Positions 34,369-42,509 of a stretch of 64,000 bases of DNA are shown piece after piece. The notes beneath the pieces are model-generated. The model saw only the letters and a program-made list of their open reading frames with translations, ran no database searches and was not told the origin of the DNA. The position numbers were made by a program, and so were the translations under genes. The stretch comes from an uncultured Bacteroides sp. (GTDB lineage: Bacteria; Bacteroidota; Bacteroidia; Bacteroidales; Bacteroidaceae), in the NCBI GenBank assembly GCA_949288715.1, contig CASELH010000002.1:62001-126000 (forward strand). Direction: 5' to 3'. Numbering within the stretch: the stretch's first letter is position 1; each line of letters starts with the position of its first letter.

Positions 34369-34488
34369 GAATTGGAGGTCGTAGGAAAAACCCTTAGCAC
34401 GAATATGGAGACAGCAGCCCACGCTATAGCGTGAGAACCACTATGCCCTCCTTGTGCTAAATTTGAAAATTTCCTACGTTTCCAATTC
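34369..34488 (-). ncRNA. Structured 5' leader (cis-regulatory RNA candidate)
   Basis: A 120-base nested inverted repeat. Outer pairing GAATTGGA/TCCAATTC (34369-34376 with 34481-34488), then CGTAGGAAA/TTTCCTACG (34380-34388 with 34470-34478), then TTAGCAC/GTGCTAA, GGAG/CTCC, and a central ACGCTATAGCGT. It lies 78 bases upstream of the start codon and downstream of the promoter at 34564-34597, so it would be transcribed. Confidence 0.65.
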
Positions 34489-34563
34489 ACAAGATAAGCA
34501 TAACGCTTCTTTCTTTACCAGCAATGTAATCGGGAGTCCAAATCGCTCTTTGTCATCCCACCG

Positions 34564-34597
34564 CAAAGGTATCGTTTTTTTCAATGCCACGGGCAAA
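34564..34597 (-). promoter_or_regulatory. Promoter of the collagen-like gene
   Basis: On the minus strand TACCTTTG (revcomp of 34564-34571) is an exact -7 consensus and TTTG (34594-34597) a -33 element, 22 bases apart. Predicts a leader of about 265 bases. Confidence 0.6.
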
Positions 34598-34820
34598 AAA
34601 CGACTAAAAATCTTTTGCTGTATCCTCGAATCGTTTACACGAGCCTGCTGCACCTGTTTCTGTCCCATGCCTATATGCTGTGGCTTATGCAATTTCACTC
34701 ATTTTCTTCGGATATTCCGGCGATATTTCGTAATATTGCCATGAAAAAACATTATCAATGGAAATTTATGGGAAAGCAGTATTCATGTTTTTCTTTACTA
34801 ACCATAATATAGCAATCAAT

Positions 34821-35843
34821 ATGGAGAAAGTTCGTTTCGGAGTGGTCGGTACCAACTTCATTACCGACTGGGTGATAGCCGGCGCCCGTCAAGACCCGCG
34901 ATTTGAGTTGACGGCAGTTTGTTCGCGAACCGGGGAGAGGGCGGAGGAGTTTGCCGCCAAGCATGGCATCCCCTACAAGTTCACGTCTTTGGAGGAGATG
35001 GCAAGCAGCCCCCACGTGGATGCTGTATACATTGCTTCGCCAAACTATAAGCATGCCGAGCAGAGCATCCTCTGCATGAGCCACGGCAAGCACGTGCTGT
35101 GCGAAAAGCCCTTGGCCTCGAATGCACGCGAGGCAAGGCAGATGATAGCCGCGTCCGAGCAGTATAACGTCACCTTGATGGAAGCCATGAAGATGACGCT
35201 GAACCCTAACTTCCTCGCGCTGATGCGCCGTGTGGAGCGGGTGGGCAGAGTGCGTCGCTACTTTGCGTCCTATTGCCAATACTCGTCCCGCTACGACCGG
35301 CTCAAGGCAGGCGAACTGCCCAATGCCTTCAATCCGGCCTGCTCCAACGGGGCGCTGATGGACATTGGCGTGTACACCATCTATCCCATGGTGGTGCTGT
35401 TCGGCAAGCCGCAAGGGGTGCGCGCTTCGGGCACCTTGCTCTCGTCGGGCACGGACGGGCAAGGCTCCGTGCTGTTCCAATACGACGGGATGGAGGCCGG
35501 CGTGGTTTACTCCAAGATTGCCGATTCGCACCTGCCTTCCGAGATACAGGGCGAGGAGGGGACCATCTTGCTGAACCACATCAGCAGGCTGAGCCAAATG
35601 TCCTACATTCCCCGCATGCAGCATGCCGTAGGCGGCAAGGGCGACCAGCCCGAGGCAGAAGACTGGACTCAGCCGATGGATAAAGACCGCTATTACTATG
35701 AGGTGGCCGAGTTTATCAACCTGGTGCTTGCCGGGCGGAGGGAATCGGCCGTCAACACCCACCGGTGCTCGCTGCTGACGATGGAACTGATGGACGAGGT
35801 GCGTCGCCAGCTTGGCGTGGTATATCCCGCCGACAAGCTCTAA
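34821..35843 (+). CDS. Gfo/Idh/MocA-family oxidoreductase
   Basis: 340 residues from ATG 34821. Rossmann start RFGVVGTNFITDWVIAGAR, the family EKPLA motif (CEKPLASNAREARQM), and a C-terminal alpha/beta substrate domain with NPACSNGALMDIGVYTIYP. NAD(P)-dependent oxidoreductase of a sugar or cyclitol; substrate unknown. Divergent from the collagen-like gene. Confidence 0.92.
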   Translation: MEKVRFGVVGTNFITDWVIAGARQDPRFELTAVCSRTGERAEEFAAKHGIPYKFTSLEEMASSPHVDAVYIASPNYKHAEQSILCMSHGKHVLCEKPLASNAREARQMIAASEQYNVTLMEAMKMTLNPNFLALMRRVERVGRVRRYFASYCQYSSRYDRLKAGELPNAFNPACSNGALMDIGVYTIYPMVVLFGKPQGVRASGTLLSSGTDGQGSVLFQYDGMEAGVVYSKIADSHLPSEIQGEEGTILLNHISRLSQMSYIPRMQHAVGGKGDQPEAEDWTQPMDKDRYYYEVAEFINLVLAGRRESAVNTHRCSLLTMELMDEVRRQLGVVYPADKL

Positions 35844-35893
35844 GCCATGTGCCTCCCTTTCCGGCTTGCATCTGTAGGTAAAAAATGCTTATA

Positions 35894-35990
35894 AAAGTCG
35901 TTCCATATTCGCTCTTTGTTCGCTTCTATAGCGACGGGGATGGAGCGAACTTGGTACGACTTTGGTACGACTGTGGTACGAAGCAGGTCC
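35894..35990 (+). repeat. Dispersed GGTACGA intergenic repeat, copy 2
   Basis: GGTACGA starts at 35953, 35964 and 35975 (11-base spacing), preceded by TTCGCTTCTATAGCGAC. Nearly identical to the copies at 16764-16860 (reverse) and 48744-48840. The remaining part of this 391-base gap (35844-36234) holds a purine-rich stretch and the gdhA promoter, nothing else visible. Confidence 0.85.
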
Positions 35991-36132
35991 GTTGAAGGGC
36001 GCCAGGAGAAATATGTTTACATGTTGGCTTCCTCCGGCGGAAGGCGGCGGGGGAGGGCGGGGCTGGTGTGGGTGATGCAGAGGATTGCTGACGTTTTATT
36101 ATTAATTAATCTAAATATTGCCGATGCGTGCA

Positions 36133-36160
36133 TTGCTTTCGGAAAGTTTTGCTATATTTG
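36133..36160 (+). promoter_or_regulatory. gdhA promoter
   Basis: TATATTTG at 36153-36160 is an exact -7 consensus; TTG at 36133-36135 is the likely -33 element with a 17-base gap. Leader of about 68 bases before ATG 36235. Confidence 0.6.
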
Positions 36161-36234
36161 CATCACTGCTTCGTGACATTTTGATGTGCGCGCAGCGTTG
36201 TTCCTTTATCTACTAACCTATAAATAATAATAGT

Positions 36235-37572
36235 ATGAACATTGAACGTATCATGTCCTCGTTGGAGGCCAAGCATCCCGGCGAATCGGAATACTTGCAG
36301 GCTGTGAAGGAAGTGCTTCTTTCTATTGAAGATGTCTACAACCAGCATCCCGAGTTTGAGAAGGCCAAGATTATCGAGCGGCTGGTGGAGCCTGACCGCA
36401 TTTTTACTTTCCGCGTCACGTGGGTGGATGATAAAGGCGAGGTGCAGACCAATCTGGGCTACCGTGTGCAATTCAACAACGCCATAGGCCCCTATAAGGG
36501 CGGTGTGCGCTTCCATGCATCGGTCAACCTGTCTATATTGAAATTCCTGGGTTTTGAGCAGACGTTCAAGAATGCGCTGACCACGCTGCCTATGGGCGGT
36601 GCCAAGGGCGGCTCGGACTTCTCGCCACGGGGCAAGAGCGATGCCGAGATTATGCGTTTCTGCCAGGCCTTCATGCTGGAGCTGTGGCGCCATGTGGGGC
36701 CTAATATGGATGTTCCGGCCGGAGACATTGGCGTGGGTGGCCGCGAAGTGGGCTACATGTTCGGTATGTACAAGAAGCTGACGCGCGAGTTTACGGGCAC
36801 CTTTACCGGCAAGGGCTTGGAATTTGGAGGCTCGCTGGTGCGTCCGGAGGCCACGGGCTTCGGAGGGCTGTACTTCGTCAACCAGATGCTGCAGACCAAG
36901 GGCATCGACATCAAGGGCAAGACGGTGGCCATCTCCGGCTTCGGCAATGTGGCATGGGGGGCAGCCACCAAGGCTACCCAGCTGGGGGCAAAGGTGGTGA
37001 CCATATCGGGCCCCGACGGCTACATTTACGACCCCGAGGGCATCAGCGGCGAGAAGATAGACTACATGCTGGAGCTGCGTGCGTCGGGCAACGACGTGGT
37101 GGCGCCTTATGCGGAAGAATTCCCCGGCGCAACATTCGTTCCCGGCAAACGGCCTTGGGAGGTGAAGGTGGACATTGCCCTGCCATGCGCCACGCAGAAT
37201 GAACTGAACGGGGAGGATGCCCAACACCTGATAGACAACCACGTACTTTGCGTGGGCGAGATATCCAACATGGGCTGCACGCCCGAGGCTATCGACCTCT
37301 TTATAGAGCATAAGATGATGTATGCTCCCGGCAAGGCTGTGAATGCCGGTGGCGTGGCCACCAGCGGACTGGAGATGAGCCAGAATGCCATGCACCTCAG
37401 TTGGAGCGCCGACGAGGTAGACCAGCGCCTGCACGGCATCATGCATGCCATTCATGCCCAGTGCGTGAAGTATGGCACCGAGGCGGACGGCTACATCAAC
37501 TACGTGAAGGGCGCCAACATTGCCGGCTTCATGAAGGTGGCGCATGCCATGATGGGGCAAGGCATCATTTGA
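36235..37572 (+). CDS. gdhA: NADP-specific glutamate dehydrogenase
   Basis: 445 residues, hexameric type. PYKGGVRFHASVNLSILKFLGFEQTFKNALTTLPMGGAKGGSDF holds the substrate Lys residues; PAGDIGVGGREVGYMFG; nucleotide loop AISGFGNVAWGAATKA. Assimilates ammonium into glutamate and complements the GlnN/AmtB/P-II cluster near 60 kb. Monocistronic with its own promoter. Confidence 0.97.
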   Translation: MNIERIMSSLEAKHPGESEYLQAVKEVLLSIEDVYNQHPEFEKAKIIERLVEPDRIFTFRVTWVDDKGEVQTNLGYRVQFNNAIGPYKGGVRFHASVNLSILKFLGFEQTFKNALTTLPMGGAKGGSDFSPRGKSDAEIMRFCQAFMLELWRHVGPNMDVPAGDIGVGGREVGYMFGMYKKLTREFTGTFTGKGLEFGGSLVRPEATGFGGLYFVNQMLQTKGIDIKGKTVAISGFGNVAWGAATKATQLGAKVVTISGPDGYIYDPEGISGEKIDYMLELRASGNDVVAPYAEEFPGATFVPGKRPWEVKVDIALPCATQNELNGEDAQHLIDNHVLCVGEISNMGCTPEAIDLFIEHKMMYAPGKAVNAGGVATSGLEMSQNAMHLSWSADEVDQRLHGIMHAIHAQCVKYGTEADGYINYVKGANIAGFMKVAHAMMGQGII

Positions 37573-37638
37573 ATATTGTTTAGTTGTATTTGTATTTATG
37601 GTTATCGCTGCCTGTGCCTGTGAAGGTGCGGGCAGCGC

Positions 37639-37669
37639 TTGTTTTCTATCGCCGGATTTACTACTTTTG
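37639..37669 (+). promoter_or_regulatory. Promoter of the M24 peptidase gene
   Basis: TTG at 37639-37641 and TACTTTTG at 37662-37669 (exact -7 consensus), 20 bases apart; start codon at 37701. Confidence 0.65.
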
Positions 37670-37700
37670 CACCCGCATCAATCACATAAACAGATATGCT

Positions 37701-38864
37701 ATGTTACAACCCGAACTGAAACAACGGCGCGACAAGATTCGCGCCCTTATGGCGCAGCAGTCGGTGGACGCTGCCCTTATCACGTGCAATACGAACTTGA
37801 TTTATACCTTTGGCCGCGTGGTGAGCGGTTATCTTTACCTTCCGCTCCACGACGTGGCGCACGTCTTTGTGAAGCGGCCCAACAACTTGGAGGGGGAACA
37901 CATCCACCCCATCCGCAAGCCCGAGCAATTGCCGGAACTGATAAAAGAGTTGGGGCTCCCTGCGCCTACGCGCCTCATGCTGGAGGGCGATGAATTGCCT
38001 TTCAATGAATACAACCGCCTGGCGGCTTGCTTTCCGGAGGCGGAGGTGGTGCCGTGCGGCACGTCCCTCATCCGGCAGGCACGCAGTGTGAAGACCGAGG
38101 TAGAGGTCAGCATGTTCCGCCGCAGTGCTGCCGCCCATGCCGAGGCCTACCGGGAGATTCCCTCTGTCTACCGTCCCGGCATGACCGACCGGCAGTTGTC
38201 CATCGAGGTGGAGCGCCTGATGCGCTTGCAAGGCTGCCTGGGTATTTTCCGCGTATTCGGGCGCAGTATGGAGATATTTATGGGGAGCTTGCTGGCCGGA
38301 GATAATGCCGCCGTCCCCAGCCCTTACGATTTTGCCCTTGGGGGCGAAGGGCTCGACCCCTCGCTGCCGGGCGGAGCCAACGGCACGCTGCTGCAGGGCG
38401 GACAAAGCTTTATGGTGGATTTGGGTGGAAACTTCTGCGGATATATGTGCGACATGAGCCGCGTGTACTCCGTGGGCCAGCTGCCACAGCAGGCGTATGA
38501 TGCCCACCGCGTCTGCCTCGATGTGCAGGAGGCGGTGGCTGCAGCTGCCCGTCCGGGCGTGGCTTGCGAGGACTTGTACAACTTAGCTATGGACGTGGTG
38601 CAGAAGGCCGGGCTGGCAGACTATTTCATGGGAGCAGGGCAGAAAGCCAAGTTCATAGGCCATGGCATCGGGCTGGAGATAAACGAGTCGCCCGTCATTG
38701 CTCCCCGCATCCGGCAAGAGCTGGAGCCGGGCATGGTGTTTGCCCTCGAGCCTAAGATGGTGCTGCCGGGCGTGGGCCCCGTGGGCATAGAGAACTCGTG
38801 GGTGGTGACGCAAGACGGCGTGGAGAAGCTGACGCAGTGCCCTGAGGAGATAGTAGGACTTTAG
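37701..38864 (+). CDS. M24-family aminopeptidase (Xaa-Pro peptidase type)
   Basis: 387 residues from ATG 37701, after the promoter. N-terminal creatinase-like domain about 1-135; C-terminal pita-bread domain with the two-metal ligands: Asp pair in VDLGGNFCGYMCDMSRVY, His in GHGIGLEIN, Glu in ALEPKM and Glu in GIENSWVV. Removes N-terminal residues, probably before proline, in the cytoplasm. Convergent with the DUF3843-like gene (4-base overlap). Confidence 0.9.
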   Translation: MLQPELKQRRDKIRALMAQQSVDAALITCNTNLIYTFGRVVSGYLYLPLHDVAHVFVKRPNNLEGEHIHPIRKPEQLPELIKELGLPAPTRLMLEGDELPFNEYNRLAACFPEAEVVPCGTSLIRQARSVKTEVEVSMFRRSAAAHAEAYREIPSVYRPGMTDRQLSIEVERLMRLQGCLGIFRVFGRSMEIFMGSLLAGDNAAVPSPYDFALGGEGLDPSLPGGANGTLLQGGQSFMVDLGGNFCGYMCDMSRVYSVGQLPQQAYDAHRVCLDVQEAVAAAARPGVACEDLYNLAMDVVQKAGLADYFMGAGQKAKFIGHGIGLEINESPVIAPRIRQELEPGMVFALEPKMVLPGVGPVGIENSWVVTQDGVEKLTQCPEEIVGL

Positions 38865-39871
38865 TCGGCCTCGTAGTAGTGCCCCAAGTAGTAGCGCATC
38901 AAGAAGTCGGCATACCACTGCAAGGTTTCTTGCCCGTGGGCAAAGGGTAATTGGGCATCGGCCAGCAATCCGCGGTTGATGCCCAATTTTAGTAAGTCGA
39001 AGGGGCAGTAGCCGGGTTCGCAGAAGAGGCGGTAGCCCTCGGCCGCAGCACGCTCGGGGTTGTAGAGGGGGTTGTGCGGGTCGCGGAAGTAGGCCGCTAC
39101 TCCGGGAGCAAGAAGCATTCCGCGGGCATTGGCGTAGATGACGAATTCACGCTCTCCGGCAAGGGTGGGGAGCAGTTGCCCGCTGTCGGGCCAGCCCAGT
39201 ACGTCCACGAAAAAGCGGCGCAACACGGGGTAGTCGGCAAAGTACTGTAGCGGGTATCCGCCCGTGTGCTCCAAGCAGTGGCGTGCATTGGCGTCGGCCA
39301 TGTCGGCCAGACGGGCAGGTTGTTCGGGCAGCGGACGGGAGGGGATGCCGAGGGCTGCCGTGCCCCTCATCCAGTGGGGTGAGGGGGTGGCATCGTCTAC
39401 AGGCGCCTCGTTGAAGGCGTTGTCCATCAAGGCGTACACTTCCTGGGCCAAGGCGTGCAGAGCAGGGTCGTAGGGGTCGTACAAGGTGTAGTCGCGGGGA
39501 GAGCGGCGGGCAGGCAAGGCGAAGCATGTCCAGAGGACGAGGGCTACGTCGGGCAGGTTGATTTCGTCTGCCACATATCTGTCTTCCATCCTGTCGTAGA
39601 AGGGCAACGGCTTGCCATAGAGTGCCGCGTGGCGGGCGGTGAACTCCTTCCATCCTCCGGTTTGAGCAATAGCGTCGTGCAGGTAGAGGGCTAAGGCAAG
39701 GGCCGCGTGGTTGATGTCGTTTGCGGTTCTGCCTGCAAAGAGTTCAGACTTTTGCAGTAGGGGGACCAGTTGGTTGGCGAAGGCCACATACCATTCATCG
39801 GTATCTGACAGGCGCTTGCGGCCGTTGGCGTGCAGCCAAGCTGCGGGGTAGATGGAGGAAGCAGTTTTCAT
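38861..39871 (-). CDS. DUF3843-like protein
   Basis: 336 residues, cytoplasmic, no signal peptide. Features seen: a helical N-terminal part (DTDEWYVAFANQLVPLLQKSEL, ALALALYLHDAIAQTGGWKEFTA), YGKPLPFYDRMEDRYVADEINLPDVALVLW, and a C-terminal IYANARGMLLAPGVAAYFRDPHNPLYN. The match to Bacteroidetes DUF3843 is by recollection of the pattern and is moderate. Function unknown. Six bases after GtrA, same strand. Confidence 0.6.
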   Translation of the reverse strand: MKTASSIYPAAWLHANGRKRLSDTDEWYVAFANQLVPLLQKSELFAGRTANDINHAALALALYLHDAIAQTGGWKEFTARHAALYGKPLPFYDRMEDRYVADEINLPDVALVLWTCFALPARRSPRDYTLYDPYDPALHALAQEVYALMDNAFNEAPVDDATPSPHWMRGTAALGIPSRPLPEQPARLADMADANARHCLEHTGGYPLQYFADYPVLRRFFVDVLGWPDSGQLLPTLAGEREFVIYANARGMLLAPGVAAYFRDPHNPLYNPERAAAEGYRLFCEPGYCPFDLLKLGINRGLLADAQLPFAHGQETLQWYADFLMRYYLGHYYEAD

Positions 39872-39877
39872 GGGGCC

Positions 39878-40336
39878 TCAGGCTGATTCGCGGATTTCTT
39901 CTGTAACTGCCGTGTTGGAGGCCTTGGGGCTAAGCGTGCGCTTATTGAACACCACGCAGTCCGCCAAGAAGTAGTTGAACAGTCCGGAGATGATGAGTGC
40001 CGCCCAGTTGCAATACACTACGTCCCACTCGAATATCTTTTCGAAGATAAGCAGAAACAGCATCTTGATGAGGAAGCCCACCACGCACGAGAGGTTGAAG
40101 ATGAAGAAGCGTTTCCAGAAGTCGGCCATGCTCTTGTTGCCTATGCGCTTGCGCCATATCCAGCAGTACGACCACAGGTAGTTGCTCATTACCGCAAACT
40201 CAAATGAAATGATGGGCGACAGCACATACGCTCCCCAATAGGATGTGAACAGGAAGGTAGAGCATATCCATAACACCAAGGTGTCTACTCCTGTGCCGAA
40301 CAGGCGGGTGATAAGAAACTCCAAATACGTGCGCAC
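39878..40336 (-). CDS. GtrA-family membrane protein
   Basis: 152 residues with four hydrophobic helices (about 17-35, 37-55, 78-97, 107-125), LSPIISFEFAVMSNYLWSYCWIWRKR being the GtrA-type core with F-x-x-x-N-Y-x-W. These proteins flip or help transport lipid-linked sugars. It follows a CDP-alcohol phosphatidyltransferase by 15 bases, consistent with a membrane lipid or glycolipid role. Confidence 0.85.
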   Translation of the reverse strand: MRTYLEFLITRLFGTGVDTLVLWICSTFLFTSYWGAYVLSPIISFEFAVMSNYLWSYCWIWRKRIGNKSMADFWKRFFIFNLSCVVGFLIKMLFLLIFEKIFEWDVVYCNWAALIISGLFNYFLADCVVFNKRTLSPKASNTAVTEEIRESA

Positions 40337-40351
40337 GACTGTTCTGGGGGA

Positions 40352-41056
40352 TTAGTTATTGTTAGTAGTAGGATGGTAGGGTTTCAGCGGGTCGCGTTTG
40401 GAAAGCACGCGGCGGTCTTTTACAAACTGTACCAGCCATGCTGTGAACAAGAATACGCCGATAGCCATGCCCCCGATGTCGTATACGCCAAAGGTGTACC
40501 AATCTATGGAGAAGTGTATGTCACGCCACGACGTATACATGTACAAGGTATTGATAATGATGATGACCAAGCGGAACTCCGTAGGGCCGAAGCTGCTGTA
40601 GGTCAGCCTGAATTCATCTTTCAGGATAGTGCATACATAGGTGTAAATAGAAAGTACCAAGTAGCCGGCCAATACTACCAATGCCACATCCAGCTTGAAC
40701 ATGGGCGACAGTCCCGCCCCGATGCACATGATGCAAATGGTGATGGCATCCAGGCTGTGGTCAATAAAGAAGCCGTAAATGGGGCGCTGCGTGTTTCGTA
40801 CGCGTGCCAACGTGCCGTCCAAACTGTCTCCATACCAGTTGATTACCAAGCCCAGCGATGACAGCCATAAGTAGTGCACGTTCACATTTGCCAGGATAAA
40901 ACCAAGCGCGCATACCACTGCGCCAAGTACTCCCATGTAGGTGAGGAAGTCGGATGTTATCCACTTGGGTTGACGTTGTGCCAGCCAGATAAGGGCTTTT
41001 TTCTCTGCTTCGTTCAGAATTGATGTCTGTATTCTGGTAGATGTTTCTTTTCCCAT
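40352..41056 (-). CDS. CDP-alcohol phosphatidyltransferase
   Basis: 234 residues from ATG 41056. The catalytic pattern D-G-x2-A-R-x8-G-x3-D-x3-D is present: DGTLARVRNTQRPIYGFFIDHSLD. Six or so membrane helices. Makes a phospholipid or inositol/glycerol phosphate lipid from a CDP-activated precursor; the alcohol is not predictable. An exact -7 element TACCTTTG (revcomp 41078-41085) lies just upstream. First gene of the phosphatidyltransferase-GtrA-DUF3843 group. Confidence 0.92.
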   Translation of the reverse strand: MGKETSTRIQTSILNEAEKKALIWLAQRQPKWITSDFLTYMGVLGAVVCALGFILANVNVHYLWLSSLGLVINWYGDSLDGTLARVRNTQRPIYGFFIDHSLDAITICIMCIGAGLSPMFKLDVALVVLAGYLVLSIYTYVCTILKDEFRLTYSSFGPTEFRLVIIIINTLYMYTSWRDIHFSIDWYTFGVYDIGGMAIGVFLFTAWLVQFVKDRRVLSKRDPLKPYHPTTNNN

Positions 41057-41165
41057 GATGCCTTTTGAAAATCTCGGCAAAGGTACATCTTTCCTTTGGA
41101 ATAACACGCTTTTCAAGTAGTTTTTTAAACGCTAACCCCCGTTTTTACTGTAGAATAGGCGTAGT

Positions 41166-42485
41166 TCAGCTGCCGAACAAGATGCGGAAGCGGGTCAGGC
41201 CGTCGTCTCCGGTGCGCAGCGAGAAAGTGCATCCGTGGCGTGTCAGCACTTCGCGGATAAATATCAGGCCGATGCCTTGTCCGTGGGGCTTGGTAGAGAA
41301 GAAGGGGGTGAACAGCTTCGTTTCGACCTCCTTGCTGATGCCCGGTCCGTTGTCTATGACTTCAATGCCTGCGGGGGCAAAGGTGCGGACGGTGATTTGT
41401 CCTTGCCGTCCGTCGTCGGGGATATTCCCGATGCTTTCCACCGCATTCTTCAGGATGTTGACCAGCACTTGCTCAAAGAGGGAGGCATCCAGGTTGACTG
41501 TCTGGACATCGGCAGCCGTCTCCAGGTGCAGGCGGATGTTGTGGTCGTTGCACAGCCCCTCCATGAAGCGCGTGCATCCGGTGGCCAGTTCGTTCAGGGA
41601 GGCGGGCCGCAAGGTAGGCTCCGGTATCTTGACGACATCGGCAAAGCGGGTGATGAAGCGGCTCATGGAGTAGCACCGCTCCGTGCAGATGTGCATCACC
41701 TGGCAGATGTCGTCCATGCCGGGCTCGGTGGAAAGGGCTTGCTCTACGGTGTCGAGGGTAGAGGTAATGCCTGCCGTGGTGTTGTTCACCTCGTGGGCTA
41801 TCATGCGGATGACTTTCTCGTAGGCACGCTTTTCGGCGCGTATCACTTCCTCGGTCATGCGCTCGATGAGGAAAAACGGGTGCTTGAAGCCCCGGTCGAT
41901 GAAGTAGGAGCGCGAACACTTGTAGATGCTGGCGTCGTTGAGGCGGACTACCGTCGCGCTTTCCTTGGGGATGGCGGCCAGTTCGGTGGCCAGGGGGGTG
42001 TTTATCTGCTCCAGCCGTTTGCCGATGATTTCCTCGGAAGTCACGCCAAGCATCTTCAGGGCGACGGGGTTCAGCTGTGAAACCTCATCGTCGAGCGTGG
42101 TGATGATGACTCCCATGGGCGAGGCTTGTATCAGCAGGTCGAGGAAGTGGTTCTGCTCGCGCAGGCGGAGGCGTTCGTTCTTCAGCTGGTCCATCATGCG
42201 GTTGAAGATGTTGACCATGCGGTCGGCCTCATACTGGCCTACGGGGCTCAGGCGGCTGCTGAAGTCTTGTTCGCGCAGCAGCTCCATGCCGTTGCTTATG
42301 GCATTCATGGGGCGCACCACCCGGCGGTAGAACACGACCAGGTAGATGAGAATGAACACGATGGCGCCCTCCATCAGGTAGACGGACGTGCCGTCGCCTC
42401 CTGCACGGTGGATGTAGCAGAAGAGCCCTGCACCCAGTGCCGTGAGGAACAATGCCAGGAGGTAGAACAGTATTTTGATGCGCAT
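41166..42485 (-). CDS. Sensor histidine kinase (NtrY/NtrB-like)
   Basis: 439 residues. Two N-terminal helices (about 5-25 and 35-53) with a very short periplasmic loop, HAMP-like linker (RRVVRPMNAISNGMELLREQDF), PAS domain about 110-215 (ASPMGVIITTLDDEVSQLNPVALKMLG), H-box MIAHEVNNTTAGI with the phospho-His, then HATPase (NILKNAVESI, DNGPGISKE, PFFSTKPHGQGIGL). Partner of the sigma-54 response regulator encoded 24 bases upstream in the same operon. Confidence 0.95.
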   Translation of the reverse strand: MRIKILFYLLALFLTALGAGLFCYIHRAGGDGTSVYLMEGAIVFILIYLVVFYRRVVRPMNAISNGMELLREQDFSSRLSPVGQYEADRMVNIFNRMMDQLKNERLRLREQNHFLDLLIQASPMGVIITTLDDEVSQLNPVALKMLGVTSEEIIGKRLEQINTPLATELAAIPKESATVVRLNDASIYKCSRSYFIDRGFKHPFFLIERMTEEVIRAEKRAYEKVIRMIAHEVNNTTAGITSTLDTVEQALSTEPGMDDICQVMHICTERCYSMSRFITRFADVVKIPEPTLRPASLNELATGCTRFMEGLCNDHNIRLHLETAADVQTVNLDASLFEQVLVNILKNAVESIGNIPDDGRQGQITVRTFAPAGIEVIDNGPGISKEVETKLFTPFFSTKPHGQGIGLIFIREVLTRHGCTFSLRTGDDGLTRFRILFGS

Positions 42486-42509
42486 GGAGCTGTGTCTGTG
42501 TATTACATG

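Noticed and set aside
34369..34488. Invertible promoter flanked by inverted repeats
   Set aside because: The arms are short interrupted blocks with only about 70 bases between them and the promoter lies outside the arms; no invertase gene in the window. Kept only as an alternative in the findings.
41065..42080. Antisense frames over the histidine kinase
   Set aside because: Shadow frames; the minus-strand kinase has all expected motifs.
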